Origin: Desulfovibrio gilichinskyi
Lineage (GTDB): Bacteria > Desulfobacterota > Desulfovibrionia > Desulfovibrionales > Desulfovibrionaceae
NCBI RefSeq assembly: GCF_900177375.1
Contig: NZ_FWZU01000005.1
Span: forward strand, 1 to 64,000
Direction: 5' to 3'
DNA: 64,000 nt
Below are positions 53,855 to 64,000 of this stretch, in pieces. How positions within the stretch are numbered: the stretch's first letter is position 1; each line of letters begins with the position of its first letter. The translations under genes and the position numbers were made by a program. The notes under the pieces were generated by a model. It saw only the letters and a list, made by a program, of their open reading frames with translations, had not been told where the DNA came from and searched no databases.

Positions 53855-54661
53855 ATGAGCAGAACCATTGCGCTTTTAACTGATTTCGGGCTGGACGATC
53901 CATATGTAGGTCAGATGAAGGGGGTTTTTGCTGATAAGGCTCCTGATTCAAAGATCATTGATGTCAGTCATGGTATTGCTCCTTTTTGTATTTCGCAGGC
54001 TTCTTTTTTCTTAGCCGCAGCTATAAAACATTTTCCGGCTGATACTGTTTTTGTCACCGTGGTTGATCCGGGAGTCGGGAGCGGGCGTAGAATAATTGCG
54101 GCAGAGCTTGGCGGTTGCGTTGTTGTTGCACCTGATAACGGCATTATAGAACTTGCCGAGGCTGGCTATAGCGGCTCTGTAATTGTTACGGATCTCAGCC
54201 TCGCCGCCAGTCAGATGCGAAGTTCTTCCACATTTCACGGGCGGGATATTTTTGCGCCGATTGGAGCGGATATAGCTTGTGGAAAATCTCTTGAAACATT
54301 CGGACCGAAACTGCCGCTTCGTGACGTGGTGAGGATAGGACTGAAGAAACCGCTATGGATGGAAAACGGAGTTGAAGCTATTGTTTTGCACAGGGACAGG
54401 TTCGGGAATCTGGTGCTTAATATTCCGGACAGTAAGGTTATGCCTGAGCGAATGTCTATACTGGGGAAGAATCCGTGTGCCGGCATCAATACAGGGTGTG
54501 TCAGGCGGGCCTCCTGTTACGCGGAGCTCGAATCAGATGTTCTCGGCTTGATTGTCGGGAGTCAGGGGTTTTATGAACTAGCTCTTTGTCAGAGAGCCGC
54601 AGCGGAAAAGCTTAATTTCGGGCCGGGAGATTCAATTGTGCTTAAGTGGGGCAGTGCATGA
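53855..54661 (+). CDS. S-adenosylmethionine hydroxide adenosyltransferase (DUF62 family)
   Basis: A 268-residue protein of the DUF62 / SalL-like fold: LLTDFGLDDPYVGQMKGV, DVSHGI, VDPGVGSGRR, APDNGI and the active-site FHGRDIFAP. Most members cleave SAM to adenosine and methionine with water; halide-using members are rare and need a different pocket. It overlaps cobS by 4 nt (ATGA), making coupled translation likely. A link between SAM/adenosine and cobamide metabolism is suggested by position only. Confidence 0.92.
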   Translation: MSRTIALLTDFGLDDPYVGQMKGVFADKAPDSKIIDVSHGIAPFCISQASFFLAAAIKHFPADTVFVTVVDPGVGSGRRIIAAELGGCVVVAPDNGIIELAEAGYSGSVIVTDLSLAASQMRSSSTFHGRDIFAPIGADIACGKSLETFGPKLPLRDVVRIGLKKPLWMENGVEAIVLHRDRFGNLVLNIPDSKVMPERMSILGKNPCAGINTGCVRRASCYAELESDVLGLIVGSQGFYELALCQRAAAEKLNFGPGDSIVLKWGSA

Positions 54662-55401
54662 TAGGTGTTTTTTTTCGTGATTTTTTGATGACTCTGGGCT
54701 TTATGACAAGGCTCGGGCCTATACTCGATATTGAGCCGGAAGATTTAGGACGTACCGTTAAATGGTTCCCTTTAAGCGGCCTTGTATTAGGGCTTGTGAT
54801 CGCTTTTCCATTTTATTTAGGATTGTTTGCGGGAAAGTTCTGGATTCAAGCGTGGCTTACGGTTGCGGCTTCAGTTTATTTTACACGCGGATTACATTTT
54901 GATGGTATTGCAGACATTGCGGATGGCGCGGGGCCTTATCCGGATAAGCAGAGATTCTGGAGAATTATAAAAGACAGCTGCTGCGGAGTCTTTGGCGTTC
55001 TTGCTCTAATTATTGCTTTTACCGGACAACTCATTTGTTTTTATTATGTATTTGAAGCAAATAAGTTAGGGGTTGTCCTTTGGGTCTTTGTTGTTGGAAG
55101 GCTCGGGAATACTTTAATGTGCATGCTCGGTAAATCTATAGCAAGACCAGGGCAGGGCGCGCTTTTTATGCGCGGCGCAGATTTCTTTTCTATTTTCTTT
55201 GCATTTGTTACAACCGTTGTAGCAGGAATGTTTGTTGTTGATTTTAACATTCAGATTCTGACTTATTTACTTACTGCAGTATGTCTCTTGTTTTTATATA
55301 GACTGGCGAAAAAGGTTGACGGCGCAAATGGAGATTTTTTAGGCGGGGCTGTTGTTCTTTCCGAGTTGTCTGCTTTGCTTGCCTTTGTTGCTCATTATTA
55401 G
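54658..55401 (+). CDS. cobS: Adenosylcobinamide-GDP ribazoletransferase
   Basis: A 247-residue integral membrane enzyme. The metal-binding segment RGLHFDGIADIADG and DSCCGVFGVLAL are conserved, followed by several membrane helices. It joins adenosylcobinamide-GDP with alpha-ribazole in the last stages of B12 synthesis. The ATG at 54658 overlaps the upstream stop; a GTG four codons earlier is possible. No cobalamin riboswitch or other cob gene is visible here. Confidence 0.93.
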   Translation: MIGVFFRDFLMTLGFMTRLGPILDIEPEDLGRTVKWFPLSGLVLGLVIAFPFYLGLFAGKFWIQAWLTVAASVYFTRGLHFDGIADIADGAGPYPDKQRFWRIIKDSCCGVFGVLALIIAFTGQLICFYYVFEANKLGVVLWVFVVGRLGNTLMCMLGKSIARPGQGALFMRGADFFSIFFAFVTTVVAGMFVVDFNIQILTYLLTAVCLLFLYRLAKKVDGANGDFLGGAVVLSELSALLAFVAHY

Positions 55402-55503
55402 TCTAGAATTTTTTTAGTTTATTTTGTATTATTTCAAAAATAGTTTATGTGTTATGTCGTATCTTAGGCTTAACTTAGACATTTAATAGATTAAGGATTG
55501 TTT

Positions 55504-56916
55504 ATGAATGAGTTGCCAACGCTTAATAAGTTTGGAGAACAGCTTGATCTGCTAAAACAGCTTTCTGAGTGTGGCGAAATAAAAAAAGCCTCAGTTGAAG
55601 CCCAGTCTATTTTTGAGAATTATGTAACTATACGTGATATGTTTTTGCGACAGGAAGATGAGCTGTTTGCTGCAAATTTAGCCCTTGATGAGAGCGAAGA
55701 GAAAGTAGAAATACTGGAAAAAAAGTTGAAGCAGGCTCTTACTGCCTACAATTCTGATTTTGGATTATTTCGTAAGTTTTGCCGCTCGCTTGATTATGCA
55801 AACAAACTCAAAAATATTTCTGAACTGCCTGAGATGTTAAAGCTGATTACTGCAGAGCTGGGAGTCCACAGGGTTTCAATTGTTCTGGATCGTAAACTTT
55901 GTGAAGGGTTGCCTGATTCCGGGATCCCTTCATTTTTTTTGAAAGGATGTGCCCGCTTTATTGATGCAACTTTGAGAAAAGCAGATAACCGAATCTTTAT
56001 AGGGCCGATTTCACGTATGATGCGCCCGGATATCTTTTTCGGTGATCCTGATATGAGCCCTGAAAGCGGCGGTTCATGCTTTGCCTTCGGCTTGATGGAT
56101 AAATACAGACCTGAGGAAATGATAGGACTTCTCTCCATTTATGATCCTTCTGCCAGCAGATTCAACACAGAGATGGGAACTGATTTTCTGGAACATTTCT
56201 GTAGCTCTATAGCTTCCACGATAATAGATGTAATTAATCATCAGAAGGCAATACTTTTAAGAGAAGACGTGAACAGAATAACGCATCATGATCTCAAGAC
56301 TCCGCTTAATGCGGTAATAAATTTACCTCACTTACTGCTTGTTGATGAAGATAATGTTGAAAAAAGAGAAATGATAAAGGGTATACAGGATTCCGGATAT
56401 CGTATGCTTGGTCTTATCAACAGGTCTTATGATGTATATAGAATGGAAGCAGGAAGTTATCTTCTTGATCCTGAAAATGTCGATTTAATTAAGATTATAC
56501 AGCGAATAGAATTTGATCTTATAGATTTGATTGAATCTAAAAAGTCTGCGTTGCAAATTATTGTGAATAAAGAAAAATGGAATGGTGAAGACGGTTTTTA
56601 TCTTAAAGGTGAAGAGCTGCTCCTGTTTTCAATGCTTGCTAATCTTTTAAAAAACGGATTCGAAGCCACTCCCGATGGGCAAAATGTAACGGTTACCCTT
56701 TTCGAAGGCGAAAAAATATCCATTTCTATACATAATTACGGGACTGTTCCCGCTTCAATACGGAAAACTTTTTTTGAAAAATATTCAACAGAAGGCAAGA
56801 TCGGCGGAACAGGTCTTGGAACCTATTCAGCCAGTCTTATTGCCAAAGTTCATGGAGGGAAAATCGAAATGAGCTCCTCTGATGAAGAAGGAACTCTTGT
56901 TACTGTGAAAATTTGA
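55504..56916 (+). CDS. Sensor histidine kinase, cytoplasmic
   Basis: A 470-residue protein with no membrane segment. Residues ~1-95 form a helical coiled region, ~100-255 a GAF-like domain (LGVHRVSIVLDRKL, SCFAFGLMDKYRPEEMIGLLSIYDP). The dimerisation helix has the phosphoacceptor His in ITHHDLKTPLNAVI, and the ATPase region has NLLKNGFEAT and GGTGLGTYSA; the usual DxGxG box reads HNYGTVP, a variant known in some kinases. AAGGA precedes the ATG. No response regulator is adjacent, so it is an orphan. Monocistronic; its stop meets the convergent MCP gene. Confidence 0.87.
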   Translation: MNELPTLNKFGEQLDLLKQLSECGEIKKASVEAQSIFENYVTIRDMFLRQEDELFAANLALDESEEKVEILEKKLKQALTAYNSDFGLFRKFCRSLDYANKLKNISELPEMLKLITAELGVHRVSIVLDRKLCEGLPDSGIPSFFLKGCARFIDATLRKADNRIFIGPISRMMRPDIFFGDPDMSPESGGSCFAFGLMDKYRPEEMIGLLSIYDPSASRFNTEMGTDFLEHFCSSIASTIIDVINHQKAILLREDVNRITHHDLKTPLNAVINLPHLLLVDEDNVEKREMIKGIQDSGYRMLGLINRSYDVYRMEAGSYLLDPENVDLIKIIQRIEFDLIDLIESKKSALQIIVNKEKWNGEDGFYLKGEELLLFSMLANLLKNGFEATPDGQNVTVTLFEGEKISISIHNYGTVPASIRKTFFEKYSTEGKIGGTGLGTYSASLIAKVHGGKIEMSSSDEEGTLVTVKI

Positions 56917-56917
56917 T

Positions 56918-58462
56918 CTAAGCCTTTTCCTGTTTCTGCATTGCATTCATATTATGATCCAGTTCAGTTGCTAATTGGGCTAAATCAGAGACAGATTCAG
57001 CTGCTTTATTCATCGAATCTGCTGTCTTGGCTGCAATTTTATTTACTTCATCAAGTGCGTTGTTGACTTCTCCGCTTGCTATTGATTGCTGTTCGGCTGC
57101 TGCTGCAATGTTGTCAACTTGGTCTGCTGTATTTTGGGAAAATCCAAGTATCTGTTCTAACGCTTTTCCAGCCTCATCGCAAATCCTTGACGCTTCTTTT
57201 ATGCTGAGCAAAGTTTCAGTTGTCGCTTCAGTGCTCTGATTAGAACTGGATTGAATAGATGCTATGTAATGTCCGACATCTTTTGTTGCTACCATAGTTT
57301 TTTCAGCAAGTTTTCGAATCTCATCAGCTACCACTGAAAAACCGAGTCCGGCAGTTCCGGCACGGGCAGCCTCAATAGCCGCATTAAGTGCCAACAGGTT
57401 TGTTTGATCGGCAATATCTGAAATGGTTTGCATAATGGAGGATATTCCGTTGCTGTGAGTTTCTAGAGTTGCCATTTCATTTTTTAAGTTCTGGGCATTT
57501 TTAGTAACATTATGCATGACGTCAATAACGTCACTGACAAGCTTGGTTCCATTTTTTGCTGTTGTTTGAGTTTGTCTGGCCATATGTGCTGTATCATTTG
57601 CATTCTTTGAAACATCTGTAATTGTTATATTCATCTGTTCCATGGCGGATGAGACTTCTTCTGTCATGAAACGCTGTTCACGCGTGCCTTCGCTGGAAAT
57701 ATTCACTTCCGCTTTGATTGTTTCCGAAGCCTTGGCAAGCTGCTCTGATATTTTGCTAGCATCAGACACACCTTTTGCAATTTTTTCGTTTTGCGCAGTG
57801 ATAAAATCTTCTTTTACTTTTATATTGGTGAAGTCCATAATAGTGGTAAAACCACCGATAAGATTCCCGCGGGTATCAAATATAGGGGACGCCGCAATGG
57901 ATATGTATTTAATATTGCCTTTACGGCTTGTTACCTGTGTTTTTGCAAATAGCTTTTTCTTCTCTTTGAGGCTTTTTTCTGAAACAGTCTCCTGCTTAGT
58001 TCCATAGAAGAAGACTGAGAAATCAGTTCCGATAAATTTGTCCGAGTTGCCATCTATTTCCAGTAGCTTCAGAATGCTTTCATTTAACCAGATAATATTT
58101 CCGTCTTTCCCTACGACTCCCATCGGGGTCATAATACTGGAAAGCATGGATTCACTCATTCCAATTTTTTTATTCAACATGTCACTGAGTTTGTTTACTT
58201 CATGTTCCAGTGTCCCAAGTTCGCATATATAATTACTGTTGCTGCCAGTTTCAAAATTTCCTTCTGAAATACTTTTAACTTGAGCATTCAGAAGTTTAAT
58301 AGGATGAATGACTTTTTTTATAACAAAAAAAACTGCTGCCATAAGAAATAAGATAGCAACAGCCTGAATTGATAAAGATATCAGAATATTTTTTTGAAAA
58401 GTCATTGCAAGAATCATGAGCACGAGAACTGACGCAAGACAAAAGAGTAACCGTTTAAACAT
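56918..58462 (-). CDS. Methyl-accepting chemotaxis protein with PAS domain
   Basis: A 514-residue receptor. Two adjacent membrane segments (~5-20 and ~28-46) leave almost no periplasmic loop, then HAMP (~48-100), PAS (~105-220: [35 protein letters not shown]) and the signalling domain with [40 protein letters not shown]. Sensing is therefore cytoplasmic, through PAS. The second ATG (58462) is preferred as AGGA lies 8 nt before it; the first (58471) directly abuts that AGG. Its stop is one nt from the end of the convergent kinase. The 261-nt upstream gap holds nothing I can name. Confidence 0.92.
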   Translation of the reverse strand: MFKRLLFCLASVLVLMILAMTFQKNILISLSIQAVAILFLMAAVFFVIKKVIHPIKLLNAQVKSISEGNFETGSNSNYICELGTLEHEVNKLSDMLNKKIGMSESMLSSIMTPMGVVGKDGNIIWLNESILKLLEIDGNSDKFIGTDFSVFFYGTKQETVSEKSLKEKKKLFAKTQVTSRKGNIKYISIAASPIFDTRGNLIGGFTTIMDFTNIKVKEDFITAQNEKIAKGVSDASKISEQLAKASETIKAEVNISSEGTREQRFMTEEVSSAMEQMNITITDVSKNANDTAHMARQTQTTAKNGTKLVSDVIDVMHNVTKNAQNLKNEMATLETHSNGISSIMQTISDIADQTNLLALNAAIEAARAGTAGLGFSVVADEIRKLAEKTMVATKDVGHYIASIQSSSNQSTEATTETLLSIKEASRICDEAGKALEQILGFSQNTADQVDNIAAAAEQQSIASGEVNNALDEVNKIAAKTADSMNKAAESVSDLAQLATELDHNMNAMQKQEKA

Positions 58463-58732
58463 GCTTACCATCCTAGTACATCTTCAATGTTATAATTGCT
58501 TATCTACACATGCACAAACTATGCTAACAAATTTAATCATTAAATACAATGTGTTATTCAAAGATGATACCTTTTTGTAAAAAAAAGTGGGTCATATAGA
58601 AACATGGTTTAATGGCAATAACGGCCGATTGTTAAATAGATACATAATTGTAGGCAGTTAACAATGTGTCATTATAGGTCTCTTGTTTTGATGTAAGTGC
58701 CTTTTTGTTTTGTCTTTAGCATAATAATAATT

Positions 58733-61270
58733 TTAGCGGTTTGTTGGCAACTGAAAAATAAACTTGGTTCCTTTTCCATGGATAGAGTCGACTGTGAAGG
58801 TTCCGCCGTGGTTTTGGGTTATAATGAAATATGAAACTGATAATCCCAGGCCTGTTCCTATTCCTTTAGGTTTTGTCGTAAAAAACGGTTCAAAAGCTCT
58901 CTTGCGGGTTTGCTCGTCCATACCAGGGCCGTTATCTTCAACTTCAGTTGTTACGTAATTTTCTTCCCGTCTTACTCTGATGGTTATCTGTGATGGTGAT
59001 TCAGGCTTTTCTATTGTGCTCATAGCATGCGCGGCATTGCCCAAAAGGTTTAGCAGCACTTGTTCAATTTCAGTCGGCGCGCAAACGATGAGAGGAAGGT
59101 CCGGCTCGTATTCCCGAACAATTTTTATCTGTTTAAAGTCGAATTTTTTCTTCAGATCATAATCCTGCTCTGCCAGTGCAATGGATTTCTCTACAAGATT
59201 ACTCATTTGGCATGATGTGTGCCGTATATCCGTTTTGCGGCTGAAATCGAGCATATTTAACATGATTACGGCGGCTCGCTCGGCGGCTTCACGGATATTT
59301 TTGAGCATTTTTAAAATCTTGCGTTCTTCCATATAACTCATCATTGCCTCAAGAGATATACCGAGTTTTTCAGCTGTTTTAATATTATCTGGCAAACTTG
59401 GTGAGAAACGTCGCTCAATATTCTGTGCGCCCTGGAGAATTCCTCCGAGAGGATTATTTATTTCATGGGCCATGCCTGCCGCAAGCCCTCCTACAGACAT
59501 CATTTTTTCTGTCTGGATCATAATCTCTTCTATCTGGACGCGTTCAGTAACGTCATCCAGTCGTATAACGGTCCCTTCTTCCATGCTGTTTTCAACTAAT
59601 GGATAGATTGAGATATTTTCATAGTGCATCTTGTTGTTAATTTTACGCGGGGTGCGCACACGTTCATATGCTTTTCCGTCTCGGGATGTCTTCTTAGCTT
59701 GTTTTAATTCTTGAGCCAGTTCGGGAAAAACTTCGCTGAGCGGGCGTCCCTGAGCCTGATCGTAAGAGATACCTGTAACGTTCTCCGCACCTGAATTCCA
59801 ATGAGTGACAAGGTCTGTGTTGTCGACTCCTACGAGCACTGAAGGCATGGAATCTATAATGTTTTTAAGGTGATTACGGAGTTTTAACAGTTCTTCTTTG
59901 GCCTGCGCGTGCTCGGTTATTTCTGCTTCAAGATATTCGTTTGTAAAATGTAATTGCCGGTTGCCGTTCTCTAACGCGCTCATCAGATTTTCTTTTTCAT
60001 TAAGACCTAGCTTAATTGAATTAATCATTTGGTTGATGACGATTCCGAGTTCTTTGGTTTCTGTAGGGCCGTTAACTGGGATATTTGCCGCAGCCATGCC
60101 TTTTTCTCTGACGGCACGGCTGGCTGTCGTCAATTCCAAAAGAGGGCGCACAATTCTTCTTGAAAGTATGGTGGCCAAAACAAGGGCAAAAGCAAGGAAT
60201 CCCAGAGAAAGAAAAATAATTTTATTTCTTAAGATTATTCCTGGTTCTTCCAGTTCTCCCACATAGATAGAGGAGCATACATACCAGTCCAGCGGTTTGA
60301 AATACCTGACGTAGGTGCGCTTTTTAAATTTATATTCGCCGATGTGATCTGGATATTTGTTCCAAAGATACTCATGCACTCCTCCTTTTTGTGATGCTTC
60401 TATTAATTCATTGATTAAAAGTCTGCCTGTTACTTGGTTTTTTAATGTTGCTCCGGTCATACCTAAAATTTTAGGATGGACAATCATCTTTTTGTTCCCA
60501 GCAAAAATAAAGATGTAACCGCTTTTGCCTAGTTTTACCTGTGTTAAGGAGTTTCGTAGTTCCATGAGCATTGCTTCAAATCGTTTACTGACTTCCACGT
60601 CAACATCATCAATATAAACTCCGGAGCCTATTACCCAGTTCCATCCTTTGAAGAGTTTAACATATGAAATTTTAGGAAGTTCTTCAGTAAGCCCGTTTGC
60701 AGTCTGTTTTGATCCGAAGTATTTTACATATCCGTCCCCGTTTTTTTCAGCGATCTCCCGAAAAGTGGACATTATGTTATTGTTCACTCCATTGGGGTCA
60801 GTGAAGCGTTCATCATCTGCAATTTTACCGTCTAATTCAGGCAGCAAAGGATGCATGATTATCCGAGGTAGAGGTCTTAATGTATTGTTAATCCAGACAT
60901 AACCCACCCCGTCATTATAACGCATGTTTTTAACTTGTTCTATGCTGCGAACTTTGGCTTCTTTCTCGGTTAATAATCCCTTTTTATATTTTTTGTAGTT
61001 GAATGAGACCGCTTCATATGCAATTTCTACAATTGATTTTATCTCTTTTTTACGTCTGGAAATGGCGGCTTTTTCGGCAAAAAGTAAGCTTTGATATTCA
61101 TTTGTGACGTTGAGCATTGTAGAGTTCAGAAGAGCTTGAGCGCTGCTCCATTCTGTCTGATATACCGATTTTGTAACTTCATTTTGAGCAAAAAAAGTTA
61201 TTCCGGCGGTTGTGACAATAACAAGCCCGGCTGCAAAAATGAGTATGATTGCTCTCATGGATTTGAACAT
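58733..61270 (-). CDS. Double-Cache PAS sensor histidine kinase
   Basis: An 845-residue kinase. Membrane segments ~7-28 and ~352-372 enclose a large periplasmic region with two Cache-type halves (YNDGVGYVWINN, WNWVIGSGVYIDD; LGKSGYIFIFAGNKKMIVHP, LDWYVCSSIYVGEL). HAMP (~375-425), coiled coil, PAS (~470-590: LVGVDNTDLVTHWNSGAENVTG), phosphoacceptor His in GGLAAGMAHEINNPLGG, and ATPase (NLLGNAAHAM, DNGPGMD, GTGLGLSVSYFII). The layout matches NtrB/DctB-like kinases that pair with sigma-54 activators; no regulator is adjacent. Confidence 0.92.
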   Translation of the reverse strand: MFKSMRAIILIFAAGLVIVTTAGITFFAQNEVTKSVYQTEWSSAQALLNSTMLNVTNEYQSLLFAEKAAISRRKKEIKSIVEIAYEAVSFNYKKYKKGLLTEKEAKVRSIEQVKNMRYNDGVGYVWINNTLRPLPRIIMHPLLPELDGKIADDERFTDPNGVNNNIMSTFREIAEKNGDGYVKYFGSKQTANGLTEELPKISYVKLFKGWNWVIGSGVYIDDVDVEVSKRFEAMLMELRNSLTQVKLGKSGYIFIFAGNKKMIVHPKILGMTGATLKNQVTGRLLINELIEASQKGGVHEYLWNKYPDHIGEYKFKKRTYVRYFKPLDWYVCSSIYVGELEEPGIILRNKIIFLSLGFLAFALVLATILSRRIVRPLLELTTASRAVREKGMAAANIPVNGPTETKELGIVINQMINSIKLGLNEKENLMSALENGNRQLHFTNEYLEAEITEHAQAKEELLKLRNHLKNIIDSMPSVLVGVDNTDLVTHWNSGAENVTGISYDQAQGRPLSEVFPELAQELKQAKKTSRDGKAYERVRTPRKINNKMHYENISIYPLVENSMEEGTVIRLDDVTERVQIEEIMIQTEKMMSVGGLAAGMAHEINNPLGGILQGAQNIERRFSPSLPDNIKTAEKLGISLEAMMSYMEERKILKMLKNIREAAERAAVIMLNMLDFSRKTDIRHTSCQMSNLVEKSIALAEQDYDLKKKFDFKQIKIVREYEPDLPLIVCAPTEIEQVLLNLLGNAAHAMSTIEKPESPSQITIRVRREENYVTTEVEDNGPGMDEQTRKRAFEPFFTTKPKGIGTGLGLSVSYFIITQNHGGTFTVDSIHGKGTKFIFQLPTNR

Positions 61271-61406
61271 ATACAGGGCTCTCCACTGTAAATACTAGCC
61301 TTAAGACTATATCAAACCTAACTGTTTTTGTTAAACGATAAGGATAATGCTTTTCTGATATAAATTTATCATAGTACGAGTATCAGGGGAAATTTTTTAT
61401 ATTTTT

Positions 61407-61865
61407 TTATGCTAATCTTTCGGTTGAAAAAAATTTTTCAGGGCCATCAAGCAGTTGAAAATAGTTTGTTTTTATTCTGATTATTTCACACTCAGGCCCG
61501 GAAAACAGAGGGGCGATGTGCGGATTTTTATCAGAAATAAGTTTTATAATATCAGCTCGTTCGCGATGAGATGTGACGGGAATATGTTCACCTGATATTG
61601 TCAGAGCTTTTATTTCCCCGCTTCTTTTTTCAAGCTTTACGTCCCGGTCATCAATAAGCAGGCTTACGCTTGGATTTCTTTCAATATTTATCCATTTTTT
61701 GCTGTTTTTACGGCTGACCATATAGATTTCAGAGCCGTCTTCCGAACTGGCATAAGTCATAAGCGAGGAATGCGGTTCCGGACCACCGAGCGTAGAGAGC
61801 ACCAGAATATTATTGCTTCTGATCAGTTCAAGGCAGGTTGCTGTTTTTTCTTTTTCATTTGCCAT
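61407..61865 (-). CDS. Pyridoxamine 5'-phosphate oxidase-like flavoprotein
   Basis: A 152-residue split-barrel protein (ILVLSTLGGPEPHSSLMTYASSEDG, YMVSRKNSKKWINIERNPSVSLLIDDRD), typical of the PNPOx-like superfamily that binds FMN or F420 or haem. The key residues for pyridoxine oxidation are not evident, so a general flavin reductase or stress role is safer. It lies 20 nt after acs on the same strand, so it is probably co-transcribed with acs. Confidence 0.85.
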   Translation of the reverse strand: MANEKEKTATCLELIRSNNILVLSTLGGPEPHSSLMTYASSEDGSEIYMVSRKNSKKWINIERNPSVSLLIDDRDVKLEKRSGEIKALTISGEHIPVTSHRERADIIKLISDKNPHIAPLFSGPECEIIRIKTNYFQLLDGPEKFFSTERLA

Positions 61866-61885
61866 GCGGCCTCCCTGAAGTTGTT

Positions 61886-63865
61886 TTATTCAAATAGAAC
61901 TTTTTGTCCTTCAATCAGATGGTTTATCACAGAAGAATCGGAGAGTGTTGAGATATCTCCGAAGTCGTTTTCTCCGGCGGCAATTTGACGCAGGATTCTA
62001 CGCATAATTTTACCGGAACGTGTTTTGGGAAGCCCTCTGGAGAATTGTATAATTTCCGGGACTGCGACGGGCCCGATTTCTTTGCGTACCCAGTCACGAA
62101 GAATGTTGCCCGTCTCTTCATCCTCATCAAGGCCGTCACGCAGGGTTACATATGCGTAAACGGCTTGGCCCTTAACCTCGTGAGGTATACCTACCACTGC
62201 CGCTTCAGTCACATCGGGGTGAGCAATCAGTGCGGATTCAATTTCCGTTGTTCCCAGTCTATGTCCTGAAACATTCATAATATCATCTAGCCTGCCCATA
62301 ATCCAGATGAACCCGTCTTCATCAATTCTTGCGCCGTCACCTGTTTCATACATGCCGTTAAAACGTTCGAAGTATGTTCTGCTATATCTTTTCTGGTCGT
62401 TGTTTATAGCGTGCAGCATTCCAGGCCATGGCTTTGTGATTACCAGATGCCCGCCTTCGTTAACGTCTGCGGGCGTGCCGTCACTGCGCAGAACTGCCAC
62501 GCTTATTCCTGGGAGCGGCTTGGTCGCGGACCCCGGCTTAAGCTTAGTCGCGTAGGGAAGCGGAGATATAATGATACCTCCGGTTTCTGTCTGCCACCAT
62601 GTGTCGAGCAGTGGCAGTTTATTTTTACCTATATGTTTGTGGTACCACATCCACACTTCAGGGCTGATGGGTTCGCCGACTGTTCCGAGAATTCTAAGGG
62701 ATGACATATCGAATTTATCTGTCCACTGTTTCCCTTCCCTCATAAGAGCACGTATGGCTGTGGGGGTGGTATAGAAAATATTTACGCCGAATTTGTTAAT
62801 TATGTTCCAGTATCTGTCCGGTTTCGGATAGGTCGGGACTCCTTCATACATCAAAGTCGTAGCCCCGAGAGCGAGCGGGCCGTATACGGTATAGCTGTGT
62901 CCTGTAATCCAGCCCAGGTCCGCAGTGCACCAGTGAACATCATCTTCTTTTAGGTCGAAAACCCACTGAGATGTATGTGCCACGCAGGTAAGATATCCGC
63001 CTACAGTATGAACTATCCCTTTGGGTTTGCCCGTGCTGCCGGAGGTGTAAAGGATAAAAAGAGGATCGTTTGAGTTAAGAGGAACAGGAGCGCAGCAATC
63101 AAGGATATCTTCAGCAGCCATTTCTTCATGCCACCACGTATCCCTGCCTTCAATGAATTCTATTTCATTTCCGGTTCTCTTGACTATGATGACCTGTTCA
63201 ATTGACGGGCATGAAAGCAGAGCTTCATCCACATTTTTTTTCAGAGGAATTATTTTGCTGTTTCTGAATACTCCATCGCTTGTGATCAGAACTTTAGCTT
63301 CGCAGTCAAGAATACGGCTTTGCAGGCTGATTGATGAAAACCCTGCAAAAACAATGGAGTGCACAGCTCCGATGCGTGCACAGGCGAGCATGGCTATAAT
63401 CTGCTCTGGGACCATGGGCAGGTATATTGCAATCCGGTCGCCTTTGCTGACACCCATTTTTGTTAGAACATTGGCGAATCTGCACACTTTACGGTGCAGC
63501 ATCTGGTATGTGAAGACAAGTACATCTTCTTCCGGTTCGCCTTGCCATATAAGCGCGGCTTTATTTCTGCGTCCTGCTGTCAGGTGGCGGTCAAGGCAGT
63601 TGTATGCTGCGTTAAGCCTTCCGCCTTCAAACCAGTTGTATTCATGTTTTTCAGGATCAGAGACTAGAGTTTCCCGAAAATCCCGATTCCAGTGGAGCAG
63701 CGTCCGCGCTCTTTCAGCCCAGAATCCTTCGGGATCTTTTGCTGCTTTTGAGTATATTTCATCATATTGCTTCATACTTCCGATAAAAGCCTGATTTTGC
63801 ATATCGGCAGGCGGATCGAAAGTTCTTTGTTCCGTAACCAGATTTTCAATGGATTTTTCACTCAT
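61886..63865 (-). CDS. acs: Acetyl-CoA synthetase
   Basis: A 659-residue AMP-forming ligase of normal Acs length. Core motifs: YTSGSTGKPKGIVHT (P-loop), DTWWQTETGG, YETGDGARIDEDGFIWIMGRLDD, and the C-terminal KTRSGKIMRRILR with the Lys that is acetylated for control. It activates acetate via acetyl-AMP, for assimilation or in reverse for energy in an incomplete oxidiser. The PNPOx-like gene follows in the same transcript. The window ends 135 nt upstream, with no clear promoter seen. Confidence 0.96.
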   Translation of the reverse strand: MSEKSIENLVTEQRTFDPPADMQNQAFIGSMKQYDEIYSKAAKDPEGFWAERARTLLHWNRDFRETLVSDPEKHEYNWFEGGRLNAAYNCLDRHLTAGRRNKAALIWQGEPEEDVLVFTYQMLHRKVCRFANVLTKMGVSKGDRIAIYLPMVPEQIIAMLACARIGAVHSIVFAGFSSISLQSRILDCEAKVLITSDGVFRNSKIIPLKKNVDEALLSCPSIEQVIIVKRTGNEIEFIEGRDTWWHEEMAAEDILDCCAPVPLNSNDPLFILYTSGSTGKPKGIVHTVGGYLTCVAHTSQWVFDLKEDDVHWCTADLGWITGHSYTVYGPLALGATTLMYEGVPTYPKPDRYWNIINKFGVNIFYTTPTAIRALMREGKQWTDKFDMSSLRILGTVGEPISPEVWMWYHKHIGKNKLPLLDTWWQTETGGIIISPLPYATKLKPGSATKPLPGISVAVLRSDGTPADVNEGGHLVITKPWPGMLHAINNDQKRYSRTYFERFNGMYETGDGARIDEDGFIWIMGRLDDIMNVSGHRLGTTEIESALIAHPDVTEAAVVGIPHEVKGQAVYAYVTLRDGLDEDEETGNILRDWVRKEIGPVAVPEIIQFSRGLPKTRSGKIMRRILRQIAAGENDFGDISTLSDSSVINHLIEGQKVLFE

Positions 63866-64000
63866 AGTATTTACTCTGATAATTCCTGTCTGTTCGCGAT
63901 TTTCACACCTTATATATTAATATACTCTGTTTCAATTAAGATGGATAGTGTTGAGCTCCTAATTTCAATCCTGCATTATTTCTGTTACTGGTAGGATTCA

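Noticed and set aside
53855-54661. SAM-dependent chlorinase or fluorinase
   Set aside because: The protein belongs to the same fold, but the far more common hydroxide adenosyltransferase is the safe call; no halogen-metabolism genes are adjacent.

Overview
The window looks like a chromosomal stretch from a marine sulfate-reducing bacterium of the Desulfovibrionaceae (Desulfovibrio/Maridesulfovibrio type). This is inferred from moderately AT-rich DNA, the rex gene next to a separate F0 cluster (two AtpI-type genes, atpB, atpE), a Lon-family protease beside it, split F0/F1 genes, and many two-component and chemosensory genes. No rRNA, tRNA, CRISPR array, insertion sequence or integrase was seen. 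Nearly all DNA is coding, with well-formed terminators between convergent genes.

Layout. 0.2-6.7 kb: TauE/SafE permease, two-cluster ferredoxin-like protein, GAF protein plus glyceraldehyde-3-phosphate dehydrogenase, a small membrane protein, and an orphan 539-residue protein. A 38-bp REP-like palindromic element occurs twice here in opposite orientation. 6.8-13.2 kb: AhpF/TrxB-like disulfide reductase, radical SAM protein, HIT protein, IHF/HU-type protein, RlpA, LysM lipoprotein and a TPR-like protein. 13.2-18.7 kb: Lon-like protease, F0 genes and Rex. 18.8-26.3 kb: orphan sigma-54 response regulator, MarR-MFS pair with a 46-bp palindrome in front, rsmG, rlmH, phosphoesterase, 5-formyl-THF cyclo-ligase and pgeF. 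26.3-34.0 kb: cheV, two glycosyltransferases, a diguanylate cyclase, a queuosine-precursor transporter and dapF. 34.3-34.9 kb: a phage-CII-like regulator with a good sigma-54 promoter and an upstream direct repeat.

35.5-47.5 kb is the centrepiece: a tightly packed eight-gene chemosensory operon in the order MCP, CheW, CheR-TPR, Cys-rich CheW, CheA-REC, CheB, REC-PP2C, MCP. Gene order and signature motifs match the Wsp surface-sensing pathway. The WspR-type receiver, however, is joined to a PP2C/RsbU-type phosphatase instead of a GGDEF domain, CheA carries three HPt domains of which the first has lost its histidine, and a second receptor with a CxxCH haem motif closes the operon. The likely output is therefore partner switching (anti-sigma antagonist dephosphorylation), not c-di-GMP synthesis.

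47.5-64 kb: PhoB/PhoR, SPOR protein and argS, a YitT / SAM-hydroxide adenosyltransferase / CobS operon, a histidine kinase, an MCP, a Cache-PAS kinase, a PNPOx-like flavoprotein and acetyl-CoA synthetase.
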